Shown here piece by piece: positions 42,178-50,346 of a stretch of DNA of 64,000 nt (position 1 is its first letter; each line of letters starts with the position of its first letter). The translations under genes and the position numbers were made by a program. The notes under the pieces were generated by a model. The model was not told where the DNA came from. It searched no databases and worked only from the letters and a program-made list of their open reading frames with translations. Source of the stretch: Bradyrhizobium sp. YR681 (lineage in GTDB: Bacteria > Pseudomonadota > Alphaproteobacteria > Rhizobiales > Xanthobacteraceae); NCBI RefSeq assembly GCF_000282615.1, contig NZ_AKIY01000019.1, forward strand, positions 1-64,000, written 5' to 3'.

Positions 42178-42639
42178 CTATTTGAGGTAGAAGAATTGGA
42201 AGGGAATGGCGACGGTCACGCCGAACCAGTTGCCGTCATCGGCCGCACTGTCGCCGCCCTGGATGGTCGGCCCCTCGCCGTTCTCGCCCCAGCAGCGCAC
42301 GCAGCAGCCCGGTTCGGAATTATAGAACGTCTGCGACCGGAACACCTCGACAGCCTGGCCGGCGAGCGCGAGATGATCGGCAAAGCCATAGCCACGCGGC
42401 ACGAACACATTGACGTAGATATAGCCGACCGAGAGCCACGCCTGATTGCCGGGCAAGCCGACGCCGCGCAGGCCGTTGCGGGTCTCGACCACCTCGAAAT
42501 AGACCCAAGGCGATGCCGGGCTATTCGGCGGCCAGGGCTGTTGCGGCGGGTCCTCGTTCTGGAACGAGGCCGGCGCCGCGGTAAAATTGGTCGTGAAGCG
42601 CGCGCGCATCGCGGCTACGGCGCCTGCAAAATCGGCCAT
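42178..42639 (-). CDS. tail terminator-like protein
   Basis: 153 aa, MADFAGAVAAMRARFTTNFT with WVYFEVVETRNGLRGVGLPG and YIYVNVFVPRGYGFADHLAL. It fits the gpU/DUF4128-like tail terminator by strand pattern and by its place between the neck protein and the tube gene. Confidence 0.75.
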   Translation of the reverse strand: MADFAGAVAAMRARFTTNFTAAPASFQNEDPPQQPWPPNSPASPWVYFEVVETRNGLRGVGLPGNQAWLSVGYIYVNVFVPRGYGFADHLALAGQAVEVFRSQTFYNSEPGCCVRCWGENGEGPTIQGGDSAADDGNWFGVTVAIPFQFFYLK

Positions 42640-42641
42640 GT

Positions 42642-43100
42642 CTAGCGAGCCTTGATTTCGAGCGCGGGCTGGCGCACCAGCCAGTCGCGCCGCGCCTTTT
42701 CCGAAAGCTTGCGGCCCGGCCGGACCCGGCGCGAGAACGCCGCATAGGCCGCGACGCCGCCGAAGCGGACCGGCATGAACGTGAATTTCACCGCAGCGCG
42801 ATTGCCGAAGCGGCCCTGCACGATCTGCGCGGTCTCCTCATAGACGTGACCGGGCACGCGCACCAACTCGATCTTTCGCGCCCACGGCACCGGGTTGGAG
42901 ATATTGATCTGATCCCCCACCTTGAATGCACTCACGTCCCCGCCGCTCGTCAGCTGGCCGTTGAGAAACACGGTATGACTGTCGCGATAGAGGCCTGGAT
43001 GCCTGTCGGCGCCGGAGCCGACGGGCGAACGCGCCTTGAGCGTGGCAAGCGCGAAATCAACGACGTCTTGCATCGCGAGGTAACGAAAAACGATCTTCAT
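42642..43100 (-). CDS. neck / head-tail joining protein (HK97 gp10-like)
   Basis: 152 aa with LKARSPVGSGADRHPGLYRD SH and ending RKLSEKARRDWLVRQPALEI. The GxxGxYRDSH-type text and the place between connector and terminator genes match HK97 gp10-type head-closure proteins. Overlaps the previous gene by 4 bp. Confidence 0.7.
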   Translation of the reverse strand: MKIVFRYLAMQDVVDFALATLKARSPVGSGADRHPGLYRDSHTVFLNGQLTSGGDVSAFKVGDQINISNPVPWARKIELVRVPGHVYEETAQIVQGRFGNRAAVKFTFMPVRFGGVAAYAAFSRRVRPGRKLSEKARRDWLVRQPALEIKAR

Positions 43101-43411
43101 ACCTTGACGATCTCGTCCGACTTCCCGGTAACGATCTGCTCGACCTCGGCCGGCAACACGCCGTTGAACGCCTGGTCCTGCTCGGCCCGAATGATGGCCC
43201 GGATCATTTCTTTCCGTGCCTGGCGCAGCGCCTCCTGCTTGGCGAGGAGGATATCCTTGCGCGCATTCAGCGCCCTTGCCGCCCCGCTGCCGCTGCCGTA
43301 GGTGGCAACACCCTCCGAGATCAGCCCGGCCTCCTGGCCGACCGTAATGTCGGACGTCTCCAATGCCTCGAGCCGACGGCGATAATCCTCCTCGTCAAAC
43401 ACCTGCCCCAT
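43097..43411 (-). CDS. phage hypothetical protein (connector region)
   Basis: 104 aa, MGQVFDEEDYRRRLEALETS, then mainly one long charged helix (ARKDILLAKQEALRQARKEM). Shares a base with the upstream gene. No family recognised; the connector position suggests a minor structural or assembly role. Confidence 0.6.
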   Translation of the reverse strand: MGQVFDEEDYRRRLEALETSDITVGQEAGLISEGVATYGSGSGAARALNARKDILLAKQEALRQARKEMIRAIIRAEQDQAFNGVLPAEVEQIVTGKSDEIVKV

Positions 43412-43788
43412 CAGCCGCGGACCTGTAGCTCGAGCGCAACCAGGACACCCGCGACGCGGCGGGTATCGTCGTCGACGCCGATGATCTCGACCTCGGCGCC
43501 GCGCAGCACGATCCTGTCGAGATTGGTCAGCGGCAGCATCGTCTCCAGGGCCACCTTACCGACAGAGACCGCCGCGGCCGGATCGTTAAGCAGGATGACC
43601 TTGCGGTCGCCCTGCTGGATGGCGCCCGCGATGTCCTTCGGCTGGTAGCCGACCACCCGCGCCAGCGCGTCCGCCTCGGCCGTAACCGCGCGCGACGGCC
43701 CCTTGCCCGCATAGCGCCGCACGGCGACGGTCGCGCCATGCTCGGCGAGCTGGCTGCGGAGGCTTTCGAGGGCTTCGTCGGGAGTCAT
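43411..43788 (-). CDS. head-tail connector-like protein
   Basis: 125 aa, MTPDEALESLRSQLAEHGAT, with DRKVILLNDPAAAVSVGKVA and NLDRIVLRGAEVEIIGVDDD, TRRVAGVLVALELQVRG. The strand-rich C-half resembles stopper-type head completion proteins. Function inferred from position. Confidence 0.65.
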   Translation of the reverse strand: MTPDEALESLRSQLAEHGATVAVRRYAGKGPSRAVTAEADALARVVGYQPKDIAGAIQQGDRKVILLNDPAAAVSVGKVALETMLPLTNLDRIVLRGAEVEIIGVDDDTRRVAGVLVALELQVRG

Positions 43789-43797
43789 GCTGCGGCC

Positions 43798-45294
43798 TTA
43801 CGGAGCGAGCGCAAACAAGGACACGTTGTCCCAGTCGCTGGTGTCGCTGGTGGTGTCATTGCCGGATGCCGTATCGGCGCTCATCAGCAGCATAGCGTAA
43901 GACGTCGTGAGGGTCGGGAGCACCACATGCGCCGAATACCCGTTCTGGTCGAACGGCACGGGCGCATAGGCCGGCGCTGGCGTCGAGGTCGACCCATTGA
44001 CGTTACTGGTCAACCCCAACGACCCAGGATTCAGATAGGTGCCGACCACATTTGGCGTATAGGTGTCCTCCGCCGAGAGCAAATAGGGCGCGCCAACAAC
44101 GGTCGTCACAGCCTGAATGGCGCGCGCATCCGTGCCTGCCGCACCGCGGGTCTGTCGAAGCACGCCAGCCGCATTCCAGGCCGTGCTGGTGCCTGTGTGG
44201 GTGACTGTCCAACCGCTGATGTTAGCGGCAAAAGCGCCGTTCGTGATCAGGTTCGAGGCGAAGGTCGTCGCACCGGCCGAACCTGCCTCGTAAGTCTGTG
44301 ACCACGCCACGCCCGAGATCGAGCCGAGCGCACCGCCCGAATTGCCGAAGTCGAAATAGAATTTCGATCGATTAAGGCCGCCATCGCGCACCACGCTCGT
44401 CCTGCGATACCCGGCGACCGTTGGAGCATTGGTCGTAAACCTAACTGTCGCACCATCGGACGTCCTCCGCAGGCTGACCATATTGGCCTTCTGCAGAAAC
44501 GTCCGGCCATAGCCCGAGGCCCCGACAGAAACCGGAACCTTATATTCCGTGTCGCCGCTTGTGAGCGTGAACGTCCCCTCGTCGAACGTCCCGGTCGCAA
44601 TTCCCATGCCGATAAAGGCGATCGAGATCACAGCCGACGACGACACGGTTCCGGGATTGAAGAAAATCCCGGAAGCGCTGATCGTTACGGTGAACCCCGT
44701 CACGGTGATGGTGCTAGTGCCATCCGTGATCGAGACGCTATGCGTCAGAACAACCTGGCCGCCGGTCGCAACGCTCGACGTGGGGTCAAAGGACTGCCCG
44801 TCGATGGTCAGCGTCTCAGATGTCAGCGAGCCGCCGGACCCAACCCCGTGATACGAGCCCGAAAACTTGGCTGCCGAGGTCGGCAGCACGAAGGCATAAT
44901 CTTGAGCGCCGGTGTCGTTGGAGAACGTGCGCAGCACGGTCCCCTTTGGATCGCTCAAGACGCTCGCAAACTCGGCACAGCCGGCATAGCGCCAGTTCGG
45001 CCAGGACCCGCCCTGATCCGTCGCAGTATTGCCTCCCGAATTCCGGATGAAATGATAGGCAAATCCAGTGCCGCGCGCGCTGCGGGCCATGACGTAGAAA
45101 CTGCCAGAGGTATCGGGAACGATACGGACCCGCGGACCGACAGCCGCGCCGGGAACGCCGAGGGACGCCATGCCGCCCCTGGCGCCGAGATGCCCCAACC
45201 CGAATGCGCCAACCCCGCTGACGGGCGCCAGCAAAGCCAGCGCGACGACGAGATACGAAAGAACCTTCCGGAAGGCCATTGCAGATCGCACCAT
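43798..45294 (-). CDS. secreted or surface beta-rich protein inserted in the connector module
   Basis: 498 aa. An N-terminal signal (FRKVLSYLVVALALLAPVSG) is followed by a Ser/Thr/Gly-rich beta protein with GGNTATDQGGSWPNWRYAG, TLTIDGQSFDPTSSVATGGQ and a C-terminal carbohydrate-binding-like module (ITNGAFAANISGWTVTHTGT). Its ATG overlaps the stop of the upstream exported protein gene (TGATG). No capsid or tail family matched. It sits between head-tail connector genes. Confidence 0.65.
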   Translation of the reverse strand: MVRSAMAFRKVLSYLVVALALLAPVSGVGAFGLGHLGARGGMASLGVPGAAVGPRVRIVPDTSGSFYVMARSARGTGFAYHFIRNSGGNTATDQGGSWPNWRYAGCAEFASVLSDPKGTVLRTFSNDTGAQDYAFVLPTSAAKFSGSYHGVGSGGSLTSETLTIDGQSFDPTSSVATGGQVVLTHSVSITDGTSTITVTGFTVTISASGIFFNPGTVSSSAVISIAFIGMGIATGTFDEGTFTLTSGDTEYKVPVSVGASGYGRTFLQKANMVSLRRTSDGATVRFTTNAPTVAGYRRTSVVRDGGLNRSKFYFDFGNSGGALGSISGVAWSQTYEAGSAGATTFASNLITNGAFAANISGWTVTHTGTSTAWNAAGVLRQTRGAAGTDARAIQAVTTVVGAPYLLSAEDTYTPNVVGTYLNPGSLGLTSNVNGSTSTPAPAYAPVPFDQNGYSAHVVLPTLTTSYAMLLMSADTASGNDTTSDTSDWDNVSLFALAP

Positions 45295-45662
45295 CAGGGC
45301 TTGGTGATGAAAGAGATTTTGTCGGAGGGCTTCACGCCGATGAACTTGGACACGCCGGCCGGCACCCACGAATTATTCGCGGTCGCGGTCGGATTGGCTC
45401 CGATCAGGTAAGCGGCCTGCGCGTTGCAGATGATCTCGATCAGCGACGTCGAGGCATTGAACGCCGCCGACTTGGCTTCCCCCGACGTGAAGTCGACCGG
45501 CGACTGATCGGTCAGCGCGGGCTCCTGTGCGACTTGCAGCGCGATATGGTCCCAGGAATACCCAACGGCGTTGTACTCCTTGACGTTGCAGGTCGAGGCC
45601 GCGAGCGCCTGGCCGGCAGGGAGCGCGCAGGCGAGCGCGAGCGCGAAGCGGATCGCTTTCAT
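45294..45662 (-). CDS. small exported protein in the connector module
   Basis: 122 aa. Signal peptide MKAIRFALALACALPAGQAL then AASTCNVKEYNAVGYSWDHI. Two Cys (positions ~25 and ~79) may pair. The tail reads VSKFIGVKPSDKISFITKP, a pattern of small proteins displaying at the surface or binding phage decoration. Coupled to the next gene. Function unknown. Confidence 0.6.
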   Translation of the reverse strand: MKAIRFALALACALPAGQALAASTCNVKEYNAVGYSWDHIALQVAQEPALTDQSPVDFTSGEAKSAAFNASTSLIEIICNAQAAYLIGANPTATANNSWVPAGVSKFIGVKPSDKISFITKP

Positions 45663-45680
45663 GGATGGATGTCCCTTCGG

Positions 45681-46400
45681 TTAGAATTTGGCGAGGTTGA
45701 CGAGCAGGCTCGACACGGCCGCCTCGGTGATCCGGGCGAATTCCGGATTGTTCTGATATTTGCGCGTGCCGATGCCGTCGACGCGGTCCTCGGCGAGCAT
45801 GCCGTCGCGGGCCAGGACCGGCATCAGGGCGCGCACCGACAGGCAGATCGCGGTCGACAGCTGCGACGGCGTCACGCGGTTGCTCTGCCCGTCATAGCCG
45901 CAGGAATAGCGGATGCGGACCGAGGCATCATCGCAGCGCGCGACCGGCCACACGCCGTTATAGACCGGCGCGATGGCCTGGCGGCCGAGCGGCTCGCCGG
46001 CGCCGAGCACACGAAAGCCGATGCCCTCGGTCAGCGTGGTGTCGACGCCATTGACGTCGAAATATTTGACGCTCGCGATCGCGACTAGCGGCGGATAAGG
46101 CAGCGGGATCGCCAGCGGGTTGTAATGCGGCCGCACCGTCGCGCGGCGATCGCCGAAGCTACGCAGCTGTAGCTCCCATGTCTGCACGCCGAGCGCGCGG
46201 CCAAGCCATCCGCCGGAAGCGGGATCGAGCGAGGAAATCGCCGCATCCAGAGCCATCGTGATCAGCGCGTCCTGGCTGGAGGTGCTGATGCCGAGGGCGC
46301 TCTTGCATTCGGCCAGCGAGACGATCGGCGTCGTGTTGTAGTCCGGCGGCGTGATCAGAACCGGGCGGCCGCCGTCGCTGATGTCGTTATTGCGAAACAT
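45681..46400 (-). CDS. head-tail connector protein (gp6-like)
   Basis: 239 aa. N-part IVSLAECKSALGISTSSQDA, LITMALDAAISSLDPASGGW LGR, the phage QLRG/gp6-like connector pattern, with PLPYPPLVAIASVKYFDVNG typical of the phiE125 gp8-type family. GAGGATATCGTC precedes the ATG. It joins portal and tail stopper proteins. Confidence 0.82.
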   Translation of the reverse strand: MFRNNDISDGGRPVLITPPDYNTTPIVSLAECKSALGISTSSQDALITMALDAAISSLDPASGGWLGRALGVQTWELQLRSFGDRRATVRPHYNPLAIPLPYPPLVAIASVKYFDVNGVDTTLTEGIGFRVLGAGEPLGRQAIAPVYNGVWPVARCDDASVRIRYSCGYDGQSNRVTPSQLSTAICLSVRALMPVLARDGMLAEDRVDGIGTRKYQNNPEFARITEAAVSSLLVNLAKF

Positions 46401-46430
46401 GACGATATCCTCGACGGCGGCCGGTCGCTG

Positions 46431-46784
46431 TTACTTCTGAGCAGCCTGCGCGGCAGCCGCCTCGGCCTCGCGCGCGTCGATCGCCGCAACGATCGTCGCG
46501 ATGATCTCGGCTTTCTTGGTCGCACCCTTAAGATCGATGCCGTTGCGCTCGGCGCCGGCCTTCAGCTCGTCGACGGTGCTGGCATCGAGCTCGGCGCGCC
46601 AGTCGGCTTTCGCCTTGTCGCGCGCGGCCGCCTCGATCCGAGACTCATCCTCTTTGGTCGGCAGCCGTGCGCCGCCGATCTTGATCTGGCGACGGCCTTC
46701 GTCGTCGTCGAATTCATGGATGTCGCCGGGCCGCAGCTCGGCGCCGCCCGCGGGCGTGTGGTAGGCAAGCATCACGACTTTCAT
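46431..46784 (-). CDS. small head-region protein with SAP-like end
   Basis: 117 aa, MKVVMLAYHTPAGGAELRPG DIHEF, then charged helices and a C-terminal SAP/HeH-like unit (STVDELKAGAERNGIDLKGA TKKAEII). Proteins like this lie between capsid and connector genes in many HK97-like phages. Role unknown. Confidence 0.65.
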   Translation of the reverse strand: MKVVMLAYHTPAGGAELRPGDIHEFDDDEGRRQIKIGGARLPTKEDESRIEAAARDKAKADWRAELDASTVDELKAGAERNGIDLKGATKKAEIIATIVAAIDAREAEAAAAQAAQK

Positions 46785-46820
46785 GGTCTCAACCTCGTTC
46801 GGGGAAAATGGGCCTTACAT

Positions 46821-46850
46821 AAAAAGGGCCGGGAAACGCTCCCGGCCCTT
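46821..46850 (-). terminator. intrinsic terminator after the capsid gene
   Basis: 11-bp perfect stem AAGGGCCGGGA/TCCCGGCCCTT, loop AACGC, with a T-run on the minus strand. It lies 26 bp past the capsid stop and would lower transcription of downstream connector and tail genes unless read through. Confidence 0.8.
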
Positions 46851-46875
46851 CTCCCCCGTAGCGGCCTGAAGGCGA

Positions 46876-48123
46876 TCAGGACGCCGCGTTGACGAACAGC
46901 TTCACCGCGCCGCCGATGTCGATCAGATTGCCGCCGGAGCGCAGCCAGGCGAGGAAGCCGACCTGCCCCTTGCTGGTGTAGACAGAGTCCGTGAAGCGGA
47001 ACATGGTCACGTCCATCACGTCGCGGATCGTGTACTCATTGAGCTTGCCGTAAGCGATCGACTTGGCGCTTGCGGCCATCACGGCCATGTCCTGGTTGAC
47101 CTGGATCGGATCGCCGAGCAGCGAATCCGGGATCTTGCCAGCCTTGCCGCCGGTCGGGACCGCGAAATCCCAGCCCGGCACGAAGATCGGACGCGACTGG
47201 CCGTCCTTGATCTTGCGGATCACTTTGACGCTGGAGTCGTGCATCATCCACTTGCACTCGCCGCTCTCGCGATAGGCGGGGTCAACCGAATGCTGCATGT
47301 CGATCAGGCTGTCGTAGATGATCGCCGTGACCTGGCTGGTGCCGTTGGCGGCGGTGACGCCGGTCGTGGCCGCAGTGACGATGCCGTTGGGCTCATTCGA
47401 ACCATCACCCGCACCCACCGTGAACTTGGTGTTGGTGATGCGGCCAAGACGGGTGCTCGCCCGCTTGATCACGAAGGCCTCGACGTCGACCTCGCTGTCC
47501 TGCAACAACTCGAACGGGACCGCGATGATCTTCGACGAGAACTTGTAGACGTTGAGCGGGACCGTGCCGAACGTCGGATCGGCGGCCGTCGCCGACGCGT
47601 TCTGTGCCACGATTTCGCCGGTCTCGGAGGTGCCATCCGAGGTCGGATAGCTGATCGGGTTGCCCTGCGACGTCTGAATGACGTTCGCGACGGCGCGCAT
47701 GCCGCCGAACGCCTTGAGCGCATCCAGAACCGTTTTCTGGACTTCGGTCTGGACGGTGTAGCCGCCCTGACTGCCGGTCGTGGTCGACATCGTCGCGCGG
47801 ATCTTGGTCCAGTCCTCCGCCGACAACTGTTCCGGGCTGCGAACCCATTTGGCGAACAGGGTCGAGGCCTCCGACTTCTGGTCTTGACCGACGCGAAGCG
47901 ATGCGTCGACGACCAGGTCGCGCTGCAAATTGTCGGCGGCGGCCTGAATCACGCGCTCCTGGCGCTTGATATTGGCCTGGATCTCGACCAGCTGCGCGTC
48001 GAGCCTGTCCCATTCGGGCGTGTCGACGGCAGCATTCCATTTGTCGGCGGGTTTGTCCGCCATCGCCTGCATCGCGACCACGATGGCCGCGCCCTGCGCT
48101 CTCAACTCTTGAAGTGAAGCCAT
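46876..48123 (-). CDS. HK97-type major capsid protein
   Basis: 415 aa. N-terminal ~110 residues form the scaffolding-like delta domain (MASLQELRAQGAAIVVAMQA, with QLVEIQANIKRQERVIQAAA). The capsid fold follows: STTTGSQGGYTVQTEVQKTV, FSSKIIAVPFELLQDSEVDV, and the P-loop/E-loop text with GDPIQVNQDMAVMAASAKSI AYGK. The ClpP-like protease gene directly upstream would cleave the delta domain. Confidence 0.93.
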   Translation of the reverse strand: MASLQELRAQGAAIVVAMQAMADKPADKWNAAVDTPEWDRLDAQLVEIQANIKRQERVIQAAADNLQRDLVVDASLRVGQDQKSEASTLFAKWVRSPEQLSAEDWTKIRATMSTTTGSQGGYTVQTEVQKTVLDALKAFGGMRAVANVIQTSQGNPISYPTSDGTSETGEIVAQNASATAADPTFGTVPLNVYKFSSKIIAVPFELLQDSEVDVEAFVIKRASTRLGRITNTKFTVGAGDGSNEPNGIVTAATTGVTAANGTSQVTAIIYDSLIDMQHSVDPAYRESGECKWMMHDSSVKVIRKIKDGQSRPIFVPGWDFAVPTGGKAGKIPDSLLGDPIQVNQDMAVMAASAKSIAYGKLNEYTIRDVMDVTMFRFTDSVYTSKGQVGFLAWLRSGGNLIDIGGAVKLFVNAAS

Positions 48124-48202
48124 TCTGAAACCCCTTCTGGCATGGCTAGAGACCGCCTCGGCCAGGATGGCCGCGGCGCTTGTCCTGCTCGGCGCGGCGC
48201 GC

Positions 48203-49012
48203 TTATGCAGTCCTTGCGAGCAGATGGGCGCGACGCTGGCGCTGCCCCCGCTCATGTTCGGCGGCCGCGATAGTCGCAGCCTTCTCGCGATCCTGCCGGT
48301 CGCGCTCGGCGAGCGCAGCCTCGACCGCGGCACGGATCTTGTCGGGCGACGGGTCGGCCGCCATCTGCGCCGGCGCGTGCTCGAACGCAGAGACGTCCCA
48401 ACGCGCCCGCGCATTGGCGGCGCTCTTGTCCTTGTCGCTGGCCATCTCGTCGGCGAGACCGCAGTCGATCGCCTCCTGCGGGGTCAGCCAGGTTTCTGCG
48501 GCCATCAGCTGCATGAACGCCTTGGCATCCTTGCTGCCGCGCGCGGCATAGGTGTCGGCGAGTTGCCCGTCGATCTTTTCGAGCAGCTCGGCAGTCGCGA
48601 TCAGGTCATCAGCATTGCCGATGCCCCACGTCCAGGCCTTGTGAATCATCATCATTGACGCCGGCGCCATCACCACCTTGTCGGCGGCGATTGCCACGAC
48701 CGAAGCCGCCGAGGCGGCATAGCCATCGACATGGGCGACGATCTCGCCGTCATATTCACGCATGATCTGCGCGATGCCGACGCCGGCAAACACGTCGCCG
48801 CCCGGCGAGTTGATGCGCAGATGCACCGTTCCGGACATGCCGCGCAGCGTCTTGGCAAAACCCTGGAGCGAGACGCCGCCGAACCATTCCGCCTCGATCT
48901 CACTCGACACGATCAGGTCATAGAGCTCGATCGTGTTGCTGGCGGCATCGGCGCGGAAGCTGCCGCGCTTGGCGTTGGCCGCAAACAGATTGAACAGGCG
49001 ACGGTCTTTCAT
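48203..49012 (-). CDS. ClpP-like prohead protease
   Basis: 269 aa S14-family head maturation protease. LRINSPGGDVFAGVGIAQIM, nucleophile Ser101 in DGYAASAASVV and His124 in SMMMIHKAWT, the ClpP active-site layout. The C-terminal tail is charged. Overlaps the portal gene by ATGA. Confidence 0.93.
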   Translation of the reverse strand: MKDRRLFNLFAANAKRGSFRADAASNTIELYDLIVSSEIEAEWFGGVSLQGFAKTLRGMSGTVHLRINSPGGDVFAGVGIAQIMREYDGEIVAHVDGYAASAASVVAIAADKVVMAPASMMMIHKAWTWGIGNADDLIATAELLEKIDGQLADTYAARGSKDAKAFMQLMAAETWLTPQEAIDCGLADEMASDKDKSAANARARWDVSAFEHAPAQMAADPSPDKIRAAVEAALAERDRQDREKAATIAAAEHERGQRQRRAHLLARTA

Positions 49013-50346
49013 GCTGCTGCGTCCTTTGGTTCGGGTTGGCTCGAGTCCTTGGCCGCAGGCGCTGCCGCGCCGGCATTGACGCCAAGCTTGTCGGAGTCGG
49101 CATCGGGCTTGCGCGGCATCCGCAGTTTTGCGCGCGCCTCGTTCGGCGTGAGAATGCGAGGCTCGCCGGCACGACCGACGCCAACCCGCAGCGACTCGTA
49201 AAGCGTCTTGGTGTCGGCCTGCTCGAGGTCGGAGGTATCGAACATCGTGACGCGCGAGCGCGTCCGGAACAGCTTGCGGTCAAGCTCGCGCTCGATTTTG
49301 TTGAGGTACGGCCGCAGCGTGTAACGCACGAAGCCGATCGACATCGCCTCGACGCCCGAGCCCCAGGACGTGGTCTTTTCGTTGTGGCCGATCATGAACG
49401 GCGGCACGCCGTAGGCCCGCGCGATCTCCTCGATCTGGAATTGCCGCTGGCCGAGCAGTTGCATGTCGCTTGCCGAGATTTGCAGGCTGCTCATCTTGAG
49501 GCCGGAGTGCAGCAGCATCGGCCGATGCGCGTTCTCGACCGAGCGATGGCGCTCGTCGATCAGGCCCTGCAACTCCCTGATCCTGGGCTCGGCGAGCTGC
49601 TGGTCCGTCGACAGCGCGTAGTCGGGCCGCGCACCGTTGGTGAAAAACCGCGCCGCATATTCCTGCGCAGCGATCGCGACGCCGCCGGCATTGCGCAGCG
49701 AGTAGCGCAGCGGCGTCATGCCGCGCAGCCCGTCGAAGCCAAAGCCGGGAATGTGGATGATGTCGTCCTGGTCGAAGTCGCGCGTCTGGCCGATGACCTG
49801 GCCGTTGGCGAGATACTCCGGCGCGATCCGGTAGACCATGCGGCCGGTCTCCGGCACGATGCCGTTGACGACGCGCATCGGATGCACCGGCTCAAGCCCG
49901 ACCGGCTTGAACATCCGGTCACGGCGGATGATCGCAATGCCGTCACCCTCGGCCATGATCGATTTGACCAGATATTCCCAGCCGATCGGCGCAGGCCAGC
50001 GCTCCGACATCTCCTCATTGAGCACCCACAGCAGCGGATCGTCGAAGATGCGCGACCGCTCGCCGGTCGGGATTTCGACGTTCATCATGTGGACCGGCAG
50101 AGTCTGGATCGCCCCGGCAATCAGCGACCAGCAGGCATAGATCGCCGTCACCGTCGCCGCGGAATACTCCGTCAGCGCCGGCAACCCGCCGCCGATCGAC
50201 GGCCCGAACATATCGGCCCACGCTTGCGACCCGTGCACGAGACTGGTCAGCGGCACCATCTGCGTCGCATTTTTCGGCGGCTCGAAATCGTCGGGCACGC
50301 GAATTGCCGGCGCAGTGGTGCCGAGAATGTCGGAAATCCAGCTCAT
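49009..50346 (-). CDS. HK97-family portal protein
   Basis: 445 aa. SAATVTAIYACWSLIAGAIQ TLPV at the start, WEYLVKSIMAEGDGIAIIRR, QDDIIHIPGFGFDGLRGMTP LRYS, and YGVPPFMIGHNEKTTSWGSG VEAMSIGFV: the full set of HK97 portal motifs. It forms the dodecameric DNA gate. Overlaps terminase and protease genes by 4 bp each. Confidence 0.95.
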   Translation of the reverse strand: MSWISDILGTTAPAIRVPDDFEPPKNATQMVPLTSLVHGSQAWADMFGPSIGGGLPALTEYSAATVTAIYACWSLIAGAIQTLPVHMMNVEIPTGERSRIFDDPLLWVLNEEMSERWPAPIGWEYLVKSIMAEGDGIAIIRRDRMFKPVGLEPVHPMRVVNGIVPETGRMVYRIAPEYLANGQVIGQTRDFDQDDIIHIPGFGFDGLRGMTPLRYSLRNAGGVAIAAQEYAARFFTNGARPDYALSTDQQLAEPRIRELQGLIDERHRSVENAHRPMLLHSGLKMSSLQISASDMQLLGQRQFQIEEIARAYGVPPFMIGHNEKTTSWGSGVEAMSIGFVRYTLRPYLNKIERELDRKLFRTRSRVTMFDTSDLEQADTKTLYESLRVGVGRAGEPRILTPNEARAKLRMPRKPDADSDKLGVNAGAAAPAAKDSSQPEPKDAAA

